From the NCBI RefSeq assembly GCF_009183655.1, contig NZ_WEIO01000004.1, forward strand, positions 124,001 to 188,000: DNA of 64,000 bases, written 5' to 3'. A program made the translations under genes and the position numbers. The stretch's first letter is position 1. Each line of letters opens with the position of its first letter. Source of the stretch: Bacillus aerolatus (GTDB lineage Bacteria; Bacillota; Bacilli; Bacillales; Domibacillaceae). The notes beneath the pieces are model-generated. The model was given only the letters and a program-made list of their open reading frames with translations. It made no database searches and was not told the origin of the DNA. Positions 35,235 through 43,859 of this stretch are shown one piece after another.

Positions 35235-35540
35235 ATGGCCTATTTACTGCAAGTCGACTTCAACCATCAAGGACCATTCGGCGCTGAAATGACAGGTGCA
35301 TTTATGGAGTTAGCGCAAAGCATCAATGAAGAAAAAGGATTCATCTGGAAGATTTGGACAGAGAATAGAGAAACAAAAGAAGCGGGCGGCATCTATCTTT
35401 TTGAAACGAAAGAAGACGCCGAAAACTATTTAACGAAACACACAAAACGATTAAATGGATTCGGAATCGCGGAAGTCCATGGAAAGATATTTGAAGTGAA
35501 CGATCAACTGAGCAGCATCAATCATGGTCCTGTAAAATAA
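35235..35540 (+). CDS. YdhR-like monooxygenase-family protein
   Basis: A 101-aa alpha/beta-barrel protein. LLQVDFNHQGPFGAEM, then FIWKIWTENRETKEAGGIYLFETKEDAENYL match the YdhR family, related to antibiotic-biosynthesis-type monooxygenases and probably active on quinone-like aromatics. It is preceded by AAAGGAGAC 13 bases after the DsbA-like gene and ends the operon. Confidence 0.83.
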   Translation: MAYLLQVDFNHQGPFGAEMTGAFMELAQSINEEKGFIWKIWTENRETKEAGGIYLFETKEDAENYLTKHTKRLNGFGIAEVHGKIFEVNDQLSSINHGPVK

Positions 35541-35578
35541 GAGATGAATCACTCCAGTTACCATCGGCATCGGGCGGC

Positions 35579-35752
35579 GTGCATATTCCAATGTTTCTCG
35601 TGCAGAAATCGGGCATGAGCGCGCAGAAATTCGTGTAACTCGTGCACAACGCCCGAGGATCGGTGCATAAGTCTGTTTGCTGTGCATATCTCAGTGATTC
35701 CTGTGCAGAAATCTATCATAGCCGCGCATAAACGCCAATTACTAGTGCACAA
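35579..35752. repeat. Helically phased array of nine GTGCA-type motifs (21-bp period)
   Basis: The motif GYGCANAW occurs with its first G at 35579, 35600, 35621, 35642, 35663, 35682, 35703, 35724 and 35745: steps of 21, 21, 21, 21, 19, 21, 21 and 21 bases. Sequence between motifs is variable. No ORF is present in this stretch. A related shorter array lies in the opposite orientation at 45012-45082. Confidence 0.85.
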
Positions 35753-35903
35753 TCTGGCACCGCTTCATTGAATGAGGCAGTCCCAAAAATCAGCTATTCA
35801 CTGAATTTGGAACTGCCATATTTCGGTGTGCTGTTCACCCTCACTACCGAAAACCCCTCCCTTTCATTTAGAAATCGTGATATCCTAAAAAGAGACAATA
35901 AAC

Positions 35904-36980
35904 GTGAGAACGGTGAAAACAATGGTCTACTTCTCTATATTTGCCGTCATCAGTTTTTGCATGATGGCCATCATTTTTCTAAAAAAAATTTATATTAAAA
36001 CATCCACGATGGCGATCGTCATGTCGATTGGCATCATCATCCACGGAGTTCTTTATCATCTGTACACGTCCGATCATGTGTCGTTAAAAGTGTTCAGCTT
36101 ATTGAACATCGCCTTGTGGCTGGCGTTTGTCTTTTCCATTACCCTAGCGGCCGTTCATAAGCAGTTCACCGCGCTGCACATGACCAATCCCGTCAACCGG
36201 TTTGGGATCGGCACGTGGATCGCCGGCACGTCCATTTGCGCTATTCTTATTTTTGAACAATTTACCCACTGGCGCATGGCCGCCGTCGTACTTTCATCTA
36301 TCAATGTCGGGCTCTGGTTCATCTATATCGGGCTGTCCCTTCGCTCATTTTATGAACTGCGCCACAAACACGTACACGGTATTTTGCTGCTGACAACCGT
36401 CAGCACCCAGTCCATCGTCCTACTGCTGAATGTCGTCCATAAAACTGTACCGATCATGCTCGACCGGGCACTTATCGGGATCGGACTTAGCCTATACTTG
36501 ATCGGTGCGTTCTTTATTATGAAACACCGCTTCACCGCCGATTGGACAATCGAAGACCACTGGGCCAACACAAACTGCATTTTGCACGGCGCCTTATCTA
36601 TTACCGGATTCGCCTGCATCATGTCAGAAGCCGTCAGCAGGCAATTGACTCTCTCACTCTGGCTCGTCGTCGTCGGCGTGTTCATACTCGTCGAAGCCAT
36701 CGAAATGAAGCGCCTCGTCAAACGGCTGAAACGCTACGGATTCAAACAAGGCCTCTGGACATACGACGTCACCCAATGGAGCAGAATCTTTACGTTCGCC
36801 ATGTTTTATACGTTTACTTCACTTGTTGAACCGGATGCCGCCTTCCTCATACTTATAAGGGAAACTATTTTGGCATCAGGTGTGCCGGTGATCTTTTTGC
36901 TTCTGGCTATAGAAATTTTGCTTTACAGTCCTTTTGCTTTGCAGACTGTGAAGAAGCCGATCAAAGATCGAGCGGCTTAA
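35904..36980 (+). CDS. Polytopic membrane protein, unknown function
   Basis: A 358-aa protein made almost wholly of about ten hydrophobic helices joined by short loops, with a basic loop (MKRLVKRLKRYGFKQG) near residue 255. The layout recalls tellurite-resistance/dicarboxylate (TDT) transporters, but I see no diagnostic motif and do not assign it. Start ATG at 35904 follows AACGTGAGAACGGTG; an alternative Met lies six codons on. A hairpin follows the stop. Confidence 0.7.
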   Translation: MRTVKTMVYFSIFAVISFCMMAIIFLKKIYIKTSTMAIVMSIGIIIHGVLYHLYTSDHVSLKVFSLLNIALWLAFVFSITLAAVHKQFTALHMTNPVNRFGIGTWIAGTSICAILIFEQFTHWRMAAVVLSSINVGLWFIYIGLSLRSFYELRHKHVHGILLLTTVSTQSIVLLLNVVHKTVPIMLDRALIGIGLSLYLIGAFFIMKHRFTADWTIEDHWANTNCILHGALSITGFACIMSEAVSRQLTLSLWLVVVGVFILVEAIEMKRLVKRLKRYGFKQGLWTYDVTQWSRIFTFAMFYTFTSLVEPDAAFLILIRETILASGVPVIFLLLAIEILLYSPFALQTVKKPIKDRAA

Positions 36981-36999
36981 AGAAAATATGAAAAAAGCT

Positions 37000-37023
37000 G
37001 AACTGTTTATGCCTAAACAGTTC
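37000..37023 (+). terminator. Terminator after the membrane-protein gene
   Basis: GAACTGTTTA pairs with TAAACAGTTC around a 4-base loop and is followed by CTTTCTT, 20 bases past the stop. Confidence 0.75.
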
Positions 37024-37203
37024 CTTTCTTGTGAAGAAACATAAGGAATAGCAGACTAAGTTGCACTAAAAAATGGTTGGCTATTTCTATTGATATATCA
37101 GTGGTTTCACAATAAATAAGTCCAAAATAACACAGTAAACAGAATACAAATTAGCAGTATGACAATAGCTATTATATTTAGGTTAGATAGGTGAGATAGC
37201 TGA
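37024..37203. other. Intergenic region, no gene seen
   Basis: An AT-rich stretch between two terminator hairpins. I find no ORF with a ribosome site and no recognisable repeat. Confidence 0.5.
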
Positions 37204-37257
37204 TAAAAAAAGGACTACACATTTTAGATATGTCTAATATGTGTGGTCCTTTTTTTA
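37204..37257. terminator. Bidirectional terminator
   Basis: AAAAAAAGGACTACACAT pairs with ATGTGTGGTCCTTTTTTT around a partly paired loop. It can end the minus-strand MFS gene (stop at 37337), about 80 bases away. Confidence 0.85.
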
Positions 37258-37336
37258 ATTTCTTCTTCAACTAACGCCCCCATTTAGTTCCACAAATATT
37301 TCCCCCAAAAATACTGTTTTCGTAAAACAATTTGGC

Positions 37337-38632
37337 TTATTTTTCACCTCCACGAGACCATATCACCACTGGAATTAGTAATAAGGATAAAATCGCTCCA
37401 GTAAATGATAATGTTAGATAACTTGAACCTGCCACAATCATTCCAGACAATGCTCCGCCAACAGCCCCTGACAACGCAATCAAAACATCCACTGTACCTT
37501 GAGTTTTAGCCCGTGTGGAAATTTCAGTTGAATCAACAATAAGTGCAGTCCCACTTATCAAACCAAAATTCCATCCTAATCCAAGTAAAGAAAGAGCAAT
37601 TACTAGGAGAACCATAGAATCTCCAGGTGCAAATGCTGCTATCAAACCTGCCAGAAGCAATGTAGTTCCGGAAGCAATAGCCATCGCAGTACGCCCCAAC
37701 TTATCAACAAGGATACCTGTAACCAGTGAAGGGAGATACATGGCACCTATATGAAAACCAATAACAAGACCTACTGCACCCAAGCCATGTCCATGATGTC
37801 TCATATGAACTGGTGTCATTGTCATAATAGCTACCATTACAATTTGAGTAAGAACCATAATTGTTGCACCAATGATTATGCCTCTTTTGTTTTCTGTATG
37901 TTCAGTTGTTGCCAAATGTCCATTATCACTAGGTTCTTGGTTGGTTGCTTCTATCATTCTAGCTATAACGAATGGATCCGGACGAAGCATTATGAAAAGG
38001 ACAACACCTGCTAAGATATATGCTGCTGCTGCTAAAATGAAAGGACCAGCAAGTGATGGAACACCAATAGAAAGAGCGAAATTCCCCATCACATTCACTA
38101 AATTCGGACCTGCAACTGCACCAAATGTTGTAAAAACCATAGTAATACTAATAGCAGTTGCTCGTTGTTTACTATTCGCTAAGTCCGTACCAGCATAACG
38201 AGCTTGTAAATTTGTTGCTGTCCCTGAACCATAAACAAGTAGGGAAGTAAATAACAGGAAAACACTATTTATTATTGCTGCAATTATGACTCCTATTGCT
38301 CCAAGTCCACCGATCATAAAACCCGCTGTCAGACCTATACGACGTCCATAGCGTTGAGAAAGTCTCCCCACAAATAAAGCTGCTCCTGCTGACCCTAAAG
38401 TAAATAAAGCTGAAGGAAGTCCAGCAAACACATCAGTACCAAGCATTTGCTGTGCAAGCAGTGCCCCCACAGTAACTCCTGCTGCTAATCCTGCTCCGCC
38501 AAAAATTTGTGAAACACTTATGACGAATAACGTACGCTTGTATAACGCTTTTTGTTTTTCTGAAGAACGAATGTAGCTTTGTAACGAAGCTGTTTGGGCG
38601 TCTAACGCTTCTACACTATCTTTATGTAACAT
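37337..38632 (-). CDS. MFS transporter
   Basis: A 431-aa major facilitator with 12 helices after a hydrophilic 30-residue N-terminus. GRLSQRYGRRIGLTAGFMIGG is the loop 2-3 signature. It has an uncommon His-rich loop (MRHHGHGLGAVG) at the start of the second half. It is downstream of a MocR regulator gene on the same strand, separated by that gene's terminator, so control by MocR is possible but not shown. It is likely an efflux pump. Confidence 0.82.
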   Translation of the reverse strand: MLHKDSVEALDAQTASLQSYIRSSEKQKALYKRTLFVISVSQIFGGAGLAAGVTVGALLAQQMLGTDVFAGLPSALFTLGSAGAALFVGRLSQRYGRRIGLTAGFMIGGLGAIGVIIAAIINSVFLLFTSLLVYGSGTATNLQARYAGTDLANSKQRATAISITMVFTTFGAVAGPNLVNVMGNFALSIGVPSLAGPFILAAAAYILAGVVLFIMLRPDPFVIARMIEATNQEPSDNGHLATTEHTENKRGIIIGATIMVLTQIVMVAIMTMTPVHMRHHGHGLGAVGLVIGFHIGAMYLPSLVTGILVDKLGRTAMAIASGTTLLLAGLIAAFAPGDSMVLLVIALSLLGLGWNFGLISGTALIVDSTEISTRAKTQGTVDVLIALSGAVGGALSGMIVAGSSYLTLSFTGAILSLLLIPVVIWSRGGEK

Positions 38633-38711
38633 AATCTAACCTACCTTTCTAGAAACCTAATTCTATTTCTTATTAAACTTCCAACAAGATTTGAATCATC
38701 ATAACACGCAC

Positions 38712-38742
38712 AAAAAAACCATACAATATTATAATTGTATGG
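38712..38742 (-). terminator. Terminator of the MocR gene
   Basis: On the minus strand CCATACAATTATAATATTG... forms a 10-bp stem (CCATACAATT and its complement) followed by seven T residues, 10 bases past the MocR stop. Confidence 0.85.
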
Positions 38743-38751
38743 CGAACAATA

Positions 38752-40149
38752 TTAGGTAAAATCATTTAGCAAACGTTTAAGGATAATCAATCCTTGCTCA
38801 AGCTCTTCAAGCGTATTTGGTGCACAGACAGAAACCCTTACTGCCCTTTCTGGACAACTTTTTCCAACTACAAAGCGTTCAGCCGCATACACTTGTACTC
38901 CCTCTTGTGCAGCTAACGTTTCAAATTCAGCACCTGTAATCTTGCCTGGTAATAGCAGCCAACGAAAGATGCCTGTTTCAACACCTAGACACGTATAGTC
39001 ACCCAAATATCGATTTACGACTTGGTTTCTGCAAATGGTTTGTTCCTGATGACTCTCAATTAAGAATTCAAATTGATTCGATACAATCGTACGTGCTGTC
39101 AGTTCTGCTAATAACGGGGACACTGTTATATTTAAGTTATAAAGTGCCTTTGAAATTAGCTCCTTGAATTGACTCGGCACTGCTACATAGGCTAGTCGTA
39201 AGCCTGGTGCTAATGATTTAGATAAACTTGCAATATAGATAACCTGTTCTGGCGCAAATGATGCGACTGCTGGCAGTGGTTTTTTGTTGAGTAGATGGTA
39301 CGAGCCATCTTCAATAATGAACTGATTATACTTTTTGGCAATTGCTGCAATCATTTTTCGATTCTCGACCGACATAAAGGAAGCAGTCGGATTATGATAA
39401 TCTGGAATCAAGTAAATGCCTTTAATATTTTCATTTTTACACGCATATTCAAAAGACGTTGGACTCATTTCATAGTTCTCTGATTTTATCGGTACTATTT
39501 GCACATTAAGCATCGCTGCAACAGTTTTTAAGCCAGGGTACGTATGCTGGTCAACACCAATGCGTTCTCCAGGCTTACAAAGACTTGCTAGTGTAGCAGC
39601 AATCGCATTTTGACCCCCATTTGCAAATAAAATGTGATCAACGGTTGTTTCAAACCCACCTCTTCGGATTAGCTTTATAGCTGCATCCTTTTGCCAAAGG
39701 CTTTCTCCTGCCCGGCCATAACCAAACCACTTTTCATAATCTGTCTCTTGCAGCATACTTTTTAGTTGGAGTAACAGTGGCTCGTAAGAAGCATTATCTG
39801 GAAGTGTTGCTCCCATTTCAATTAAGTGCTTCGGCTTTGTATCTTCAAGTAAATACACATTCGATAACGCATCATACGATACAAATGTCCCACTTCCAAC
39901 TGATGCACTTAACAAGCCCTTTAACTCACACACTTTAAAAGCTTTTGAAATGGTACTCAGATTTAAATCCAAATAATCAGCCAGTTCTCTTTGTGGAGGA
40001 AGTTTTGTTCCAGGCAGCAAAACTCCGTTTAGTATATCCTGTTCCAATTGCCTTGCGAGTGCTTGATAAATAGGCTTTTCAGCTTTATCAATCGATGGCT
40101 TCCAGCTCATCGGATAGTTATCAAAAGAATTAATTGGCATGATACGCAT
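38752..40149 (-). CDS. MocR-type regulator (GntR helix-turn-helix + aminotransferase I domain)
   Basis: A 465-aa fusion. The N-terminal GntR domain (about 20-90: NGVLLPGTKLPPQRELADYL, then LSTISKAFKVCELKGLL) is joined to a fold-type I PLP domain with the Lys site in IYIASLSKSLAPGLRLAYV. Members respond to PLP, amino acids or amines. A strong sigma-A promoter overlapped by a palindrome lies just upstream, suggesting autorepression. The adjacent MFS gene is the natural target. Confidence 0.9.
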   Translation of the reverse strand: MRIMPINSFDNYPMSWKPSIDKAEKPIYQALARQLEQDILNGVLLPGTKLPPQRELADYLDLNLSTISKAFKVCELKGLLSASVGSGTFVSYDALSNVYLLEDTKPKHLIEMGATLPDNASYEPLLLQLKSMLQETDYEKWFGYGRAGESLWQKDAAIKLIRRGGFETTVDHILFANGGQNAIAATLASLCKPGERIGVDQHTYPGLKTVAAMLNVQIVPIKSENYEMSPTSFEYACKNENIKGIYLIPDYHNPTASFMSVENRKMIAAIAKKYNQFIIEDGSYHLLNKKPLPAVASFAPEQVIYIASLSKSLAPGLRLAYVAVPSQFKELISKALYNLNITVSPLLAELTARTIVSNQFEFLIESHQEQTICRNQVVNRYLGDYTCLGVETGIFRWLLLPGKITGAEFETLAAQEGVQVYAAERFVVGKSCPERAVRVSVCAPNTLEELEQGLIILKRLLNDFT

Positions 40150-40158
40150 CCTTTTTCA

Positions 40159-40191
40159 CACAATTATATGATTGTGCCGTTTATAAAACAA
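40159..40191 (-). promoter_or_regulatory. Sigma-A promoter and overlapping operator of the MocR gene
   Basis: On the minus strand TTGTTT and TATAAT are exactly 17 bases apart. The -10 box lies inside CACAATTATATGATTGTG (40159-40176), a palindrome of CACAAT-N6-ATTGTG. This is a natural autorepression layout for a GntR/MocR protein. Confidence 0.75.
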
Positions 40192-40350
40192 TTATAATTT
40201 TCTTTAATATTATGCCTTTTAGTGAATATTCGAGCAACGATTCTTTTTACTTAATTTTTTCGAAAGTAGCAAAAGCTGAATAAGGCTGACTCCTTAATTA
40301 TAACGCTTGGACTCTTTATTACACTAATCTGCCCGTTCATTGAACAAGAT

Positions 40351-40488
40351 TTATATCTCCTTAAAGTATTCAGCCATCTTTTCATTTTCCTTTTCACGTA
40401 ATCGCTTATTCTCCTTTTCGAGTTCTTTATTCTTTTTCTCCAATTTTCCAACCCCAAAAATTAACTTTAACACCGTAAATCCAAGCAT
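40351..40488 (-). CDS. Small hydrophobic/coiled-coil protein (45 aa), tentative
   Basis: The ORF begins MLGFTVLKLIFGVGKLEKK: a short hydrophobic start, then a strongly charged heptad-like run of Lys, Glu and Asn ending MAEYFKEI. The composition looks coding, but the ribosome site is weak and I do not recognise a family. It lies alone between MocR and the MBL gene. Confidence 0.4.
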   Translation of the reverse strand: MLGFTVLKLIFGVGKLEKKNKELEKENKRLREKENEKMAEYFKEI

Positions 40489-40619
40489 TCATATTCGCTC
40501 ATATCCAGTTAATATTTAAACCTTTCTCTTCTCTTTTCTTGTATGCTATGTTAAAAATAAATACCGTGGTCACACTAAGAATCAAACTTATCAATAAAAA
40601 CAGCAAGGAGAGTACAAAA

Positions 40620-41474
40620 TTGCAAACATTAAAAAGAATCTCTAATCGCCTCTTTTACTTACCGCCGTATCAGGAAACGGACCGTCCTATACTAGCAGCT
40701 ATCACAGGAGAAGAAAAAACGCTGCTCATCGATGCCGGAAACTCGTCAAGTCATGCCAAGTTGTTTCTAGACCAACTAGAAGAACGTAATATTAAAGGAG
40801 ACTTGCTTGTTCTCACTCACTGGCACTGGGACCATGTATTTGGCATGCGAGAAATACAAGCGCCGATTATTGCTCATGACGAGACGTATAACAAAATTAA
40901 AGAATTACAAGAGCTGTCCTGGGAAGATAAAGAATTAGATCAACGTGTGAAAGAAGGAATAGAAATCCCCTTTTGTGCAGATGCAATCAAGAAAGAGCTC
41001 GGGAACGAACGAGATATTTTTCTTCCTGACCCCGATCTTACATTTGAAACCCGCATGAAAGTGAATTTAGGCGGGGTGACTTGTCTAATCGAACATGTAG
41101 GCGGCGATCACTCCCATGACTCCAGCATCGTCTATATTCAAGAAGAAAAAGCTCTTTTTCTAGGGGATTGCCTGTATGCCAACCTCTACTCAAAAAACTG
41201 GAATTACACGATTGACAATACGCTCCAGCTCATTCAGCAAATTGAAAAGTACGATGCGGATATCTTTTTCCTCTCTCATCATGACAGACCATTAACGAAA
41301 GAAGATTTCAGCTCCTTCCTTCAGCTTATGAAAAGCGCAGCCTTTTTGACTAAAAAGCATGAGGGAAACGAAGAAGCTGTCGTTCAGGAAATGTCTGAGA
41401 GTAAGCAAAGAAAATTGAGCGAAGAGGAAATGGAAACGATCACTTTTTTTGTTAATGGCTTTTCAGGAAATTAG
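40620..41474 (+). CDS. MBL-fold metallo-hydrolase
   Basis: A 284-aa metallo-beta-lactamase-fold hydrolase. The metal motif HWHWDH (LTHWHWDHVFG), then GGDHSHDSS and the Asp in ALFLGDCLYANLY are present. The start is TTG at 40620, eight bases after AAGGAGAG; an in-frame ATG 27 codons upstream would add a Lys/Asn-rich leader of unlikely coding character. Substrate unknown; the family includes thioesterases, lactonases and glyoxalase II-like enzymes. Confidence 0.85.
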   Translation: MQTLKRISNRLFYLPPYQETDRPILAAITGEEKTLLIDAGNSSSHAKLFLDQLEERNIKGDLLVLTHWHWDHVFGMREIQAPIIAHDETYNKIKELQELSWEDKELDQRVKEGIEIPFCADAIKKELGNERDIFLPDPDLTFETRMKVNLGGVTCLIEHVGGDHSHDSSIVYIQEEKALFLGDCLYANLYSKNWNYTIDNTLQLIQQIEKYDADIFFLSHHDRPLTKEDFSSFLQLMKSAAFLTKKHEGNEEAVVQEMSESKQRKLSEEEMETITFFVNGFSGN

Positions 41475-41534
41475 GAAACCTTCTTCCTGCTTAACCATCC
41501 ATTGTTCCACAAACACTCATACCAATTATTTCCT

Positions 41535-41577
41535 GTTGCCAAAGCGGAATCTTTCCAGCTTTGGCAACAGTTTTTTT
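41535..41577 (+). terminator. Terminator of the MBL gene
   Basis: GTTGCCAAAG pairs with CTTTGGCAAC, followed by AGTTTTTTT. Confidence 0.9.
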
Positions 41578-41707
41578 ATATCTAATTAAGCTTGTCGAAA
41601 AATGCCGAAAAACAATTATATAACAGATGTTGATTTTTAAATTCTGTTATAATACAATGAATTTAACAGCAACACATAAATGAATAAAAAACGAGGAGGT
41701 CATCACT

Positions 41708-41836
41708 ATGATGCCATTAGAATTTTACCGAAACATTCCAGGAAAAGAATGCTGCCAGTGCGGAGGACAAATCATCGAGCAACACGAGTCTTATCACACT
41801 GAATGTGAATACTGCCTAAGCAAAGTGGAGGAATAA
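41708..41836 (+). CDS. YhfH family small cysteine-rich protein (42 aa)
   Basis: A 42-aa protein starting MMPLEFYRNIPGKECCQCGG with paired cysteines (CCQC...CEYC), which suggests a small zinc-binding fold. It matches the YhfH family of Bacillaceae, of unknown function. The start follows CGAGGAGGTC, and a terminator lies 32 bases past the stop. Confidence 0.82.
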   Translation: MMPLEFYRNIPGKECCQCGGQIIEQHESYHTECEYCLSKVEE

Positions 41837-41867
41837 ATTTGATTGCTGCCCATAAACCCTGCTCATA

Positions 41868-41907
41868 GATCCGCCTGTTCTTCTAAAAGACAGAGCGGAT
41901 TTTTTTG
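41868..41907 (+). terminator. Terminator of the yhfH-like gene
   Basis: ATCCGCCTG and the AGCGGAT arm pair around an inner TCTTCTAAAAGA stem, followed by seven T residues. Confidence 0.85.
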
Positions 41908-41943
41908 TGGCTCCGTTCTATTCTTTGTTCGTTTTCAGCAAAG

Positions 41944-41974
41944 AAAAAAGACCGGCATGTTCACTCAGCCGGTC
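41944..41974 (-). terminator. Terminator of the riboswitch operon
   Basis: GACCGGC and GCCGGTC form the stem; the minus strand then runs into TTTTTT. It lies 34 bases past the SDR stop. Confidence 0.85.
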
Positions 41975-42007
41975 CAGCAAATCTCCATTTTTGATTATTA
42001 CGATTGT

Positions 42008-42769
42008 TTAATCCATGACGAGTCCACCGTCGACAACTAAGTTTTGTCCTGTGACGGCACGACTCCATGGTGATGCGAAAAATAATGTGGCATCCGCTAG
42101 TTCCTCCGGAGTTGTTACCCGGTTTAATGGCGTGTTGTCTCTAATCAGATCAAAGACTTCATCAGGAGTCGATGCACTTGCATCTGTTTTTTGCAATAAC
42201 CCACCCGAAACCATATTCACAGTAATGCCATCTGTTCCGAGTTCACGTGCCATGCTTCTCGTGAAACCGATTAATGCTGCCTTCCCTGTATTATAGTCAT
42301 GATAAGGGACGACAGGGTTTTGCACTAAATTTGTTCCAATGTTTATGATTCTCCCAAAATTCAATCTAGCCATTCCTTCACAGGCAGCCTGCGTTGTATG
42401 TAAAGCTGCTTTCACGCTCCCCTTTAGTTGTGTTTCGTAGTCTTCCCAATCGATCACTTTTGCGTGTTTTCTGTTCACAGCATCAAATTTAAAATGAATA
42501 AGAGCATTGTTAATGACGGTTGTCACCGCCTGGCCAAAATGTTTTTCCGCTTCATCAAACATAGCTTGAACCTGCTCTTTGTCGGTGATGTCTGCTTGAA
42601 TGGCAATCGCACGGTCTCCAATATTCTGTGCGACTTCTTTCGCTTTCTTTTCACTTTGATGATAGTTGACAATGACGCGCGCCCCTTCACGTCCAAACGC
42701 TTTTGCAATTTCTGCTCCTAATCCTCTGCCTGCTCCAGTTACCAATACAACTTGATCTTTAATTTCCAC
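42008..42769 (-). CDS. SDR-family oxidoreductase in TPP-riboswitch operon
   Basis: A 253-aa short-chain dehydrogenase of the 3-oxoacyl-ACP reductase type. The cofactor site is VTGAGRGLGAEIAKAFG; the active site is YHDYNTGKAALIGF (Tyr-x3-Lys). It overlaps the THI5/NMT1-like gene by 11 bases, so both are made together under the TPP riboswitch. SDRs are not part of known thiamine pathways; its substrate is open, perhaps a pyrimidine or aldehyde precursor. Confidence 0.87.
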   Translation of the reverse strand: MEIKDQVVLVTGAGRGLGAEIAKAFGREGARVIVNYHQSEKKAKEVAQNIGDRAIAIQADITDKEQVQAMFDEAEKHFGQAVTTVINNALIHFKFDAVNRKHAKVIDWEDYETQLKGSVKAALHTTQAACEGMARLNFGRIINIGTNLVQNPVVPYHDYNTGKAALIGFTRSMARELGTDGITVNMVSGGLLQKTDASASTPDEVFDLIRDNTPLNRVTTPEELADATLFFASPWSRAVTGQNLVVDGGLVMD

Positions 42770-43688
42770 TATTTACTCCTCCTCTTGACTTTTCTAACAG
42801 TAACTCATTTGTCCAGAATTCATCAGGCTCTAGTAATGAATCGGTCAGTTCTGATTGCTTAAGCCATTTTTGTAAATGATCAAAATAATCGAGCGGCATG
42901 GAGAAATCTTCTGTAAAATAATTTAATGTCGCATTTACAATAGCCGCTTCGATCGCATTCATTGGATCTTTTTTCGTAAATTGATAGTAAATCTCTTTTG
43001 CTTCCTCACGATTGTTTCGAATAAATTCATTACTTCTTTTCAAAACCTCTAGGAATCTGCCAATCTCCTCATGCCGTTTACTGAAAACCTCTCGTGAAGT
43101 AACTAAAATTAAATTCCCTCCCGCAGGAAGCCCCCATTCTTTCAACGAAAAGAATCCTGGTTCATACCCACGTTCCCGTGCTTCGATTAATTCATGATGC
43201 TGCTGTACGGAAAAAGCGATATCGGCTTCATCGTTAATTAAAGCATCCGTATGATAAAATCCTTTATTGATCGGAATTAAATCATTTACATCACAATGTC
43301 CTCCATCAGCCTCTATGAGTGATTTAATAAAGGCTAACCCCGTTGGCCCTGGAGCACTCGGATAAGTTAATCTTTTACCAATCATATCCCTTGGTCTCGT
43401 AATCCCTTTATCTTTCAAAAACATGACGCCGCTGTCGGATTGCAAATACCTGGAGAAGCCAACGACATCATGGTTTTGCAGCCGGTCCTGCACTAAATGA
43501 AGAGGTTCCGTAACAGCAAGATCCATATTCCCTTTATAAATTTCATCAATTGCATCAAAGTGTGCTTCAGGTTCTATCATTTCAACATCCAAATGAACCT
43601 CTGCAAACCACCCCTTGTCGATTCCAACCAAAAACGGAAGGTGATTTGGGTTTAAATACCATTCAAGACCAAACTTTAAACTTTCCAT
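42759..43688 (-). CDS. THI5/NMT1-like (ThiY-like) protein without signal peptide
   Basis: A 309-aa protein with the NMT1/THI5 periplasmic-binding fold: LEWYLNPNHLPFLVGIDKGWF at the start, GNMDLAVTEPLH, GKRLTYPSAPGPTG. Bacterial ThiY relatives are lipoproteins that bind formylaminopyrimidine, but this one starts directly at the mature fold and the ATG at 43688 is fixed by GGGAGGAAG just before it; no signal peptide or lipobox exists. The Cys-rich iron motif (CCCFC) of fungal THI5 is missing. No permease or ATPase gene follows. Either an unusual binding protein or a cytosolic pyrimidine enzyme. Confidence 0.78.
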   Translation of the reverse strand: MESLKFGLEWYLNPNHLPFLVGIDKGWFAEVHLDVEMIEPEAHFDAIDEIYKGNMDLAVTEPLHLVQDRLQNHDVVGFSRYLQSDSGVMFLKDKGITRPRDMIGKRLTYPSAPGPTGLAFIKSLIEADGGHCDVNDLIPINKGFYHTDALINDEADIAFSVQQHHELIEARERGYEPGFFSLKEWGLPAGGNLILVTSREVFSKRHEEIGRFLEVLKRSNEFIRNNREEAKEIYYQFTKKDPMNAIEAAIVNATLNYFTEDFSMPLDYFDHLQKWLKQSELTDSLLEPDEFWTNELLLEKSRGGVNSGN

Positions 43689-43790
43689 GCGTCTTCCTCC
43701 CTATATACAATTGTGATTATTACTTACCGAAATTCTGGTCCTCAGCCAAATCTCTTAACTTTACATTTGCACCAATGATTTAATGGCAAC

Positions 43791-43825
43791 AAAAAAACAG
43801 CACCACATAAAGTGATCCTGTTTTT
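43791..43825 (-). terminator. Riboswitch-controlled terminator
   Basis: On the minus strand CAGGATCAC pairs imperfectly with GTGGTGCTG and is followed by TTTTTTTG. It lies between the THI element and the first gene, where ligand-dependent termination is expected. Confidence 0.7.
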
Positions 43826-43859
43826 CCAATTAATCAATGGTAAGATTAACGTTAAACAA

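Noticed and set aside
35579-35752. Possible CRISPR array
   Set aside because: The conserved part is only about 8 bases and the period is 21 bases, far too short for repeats with spacers; no cas gene is near.
40251-40457. A 68-codon Lys/Arg-rich minus ORF
   Set aside because: It is an out-of-frame reading of the better 45-codon ORF at 40351-40488, whose amphipathic charge pattern looks more like protein.
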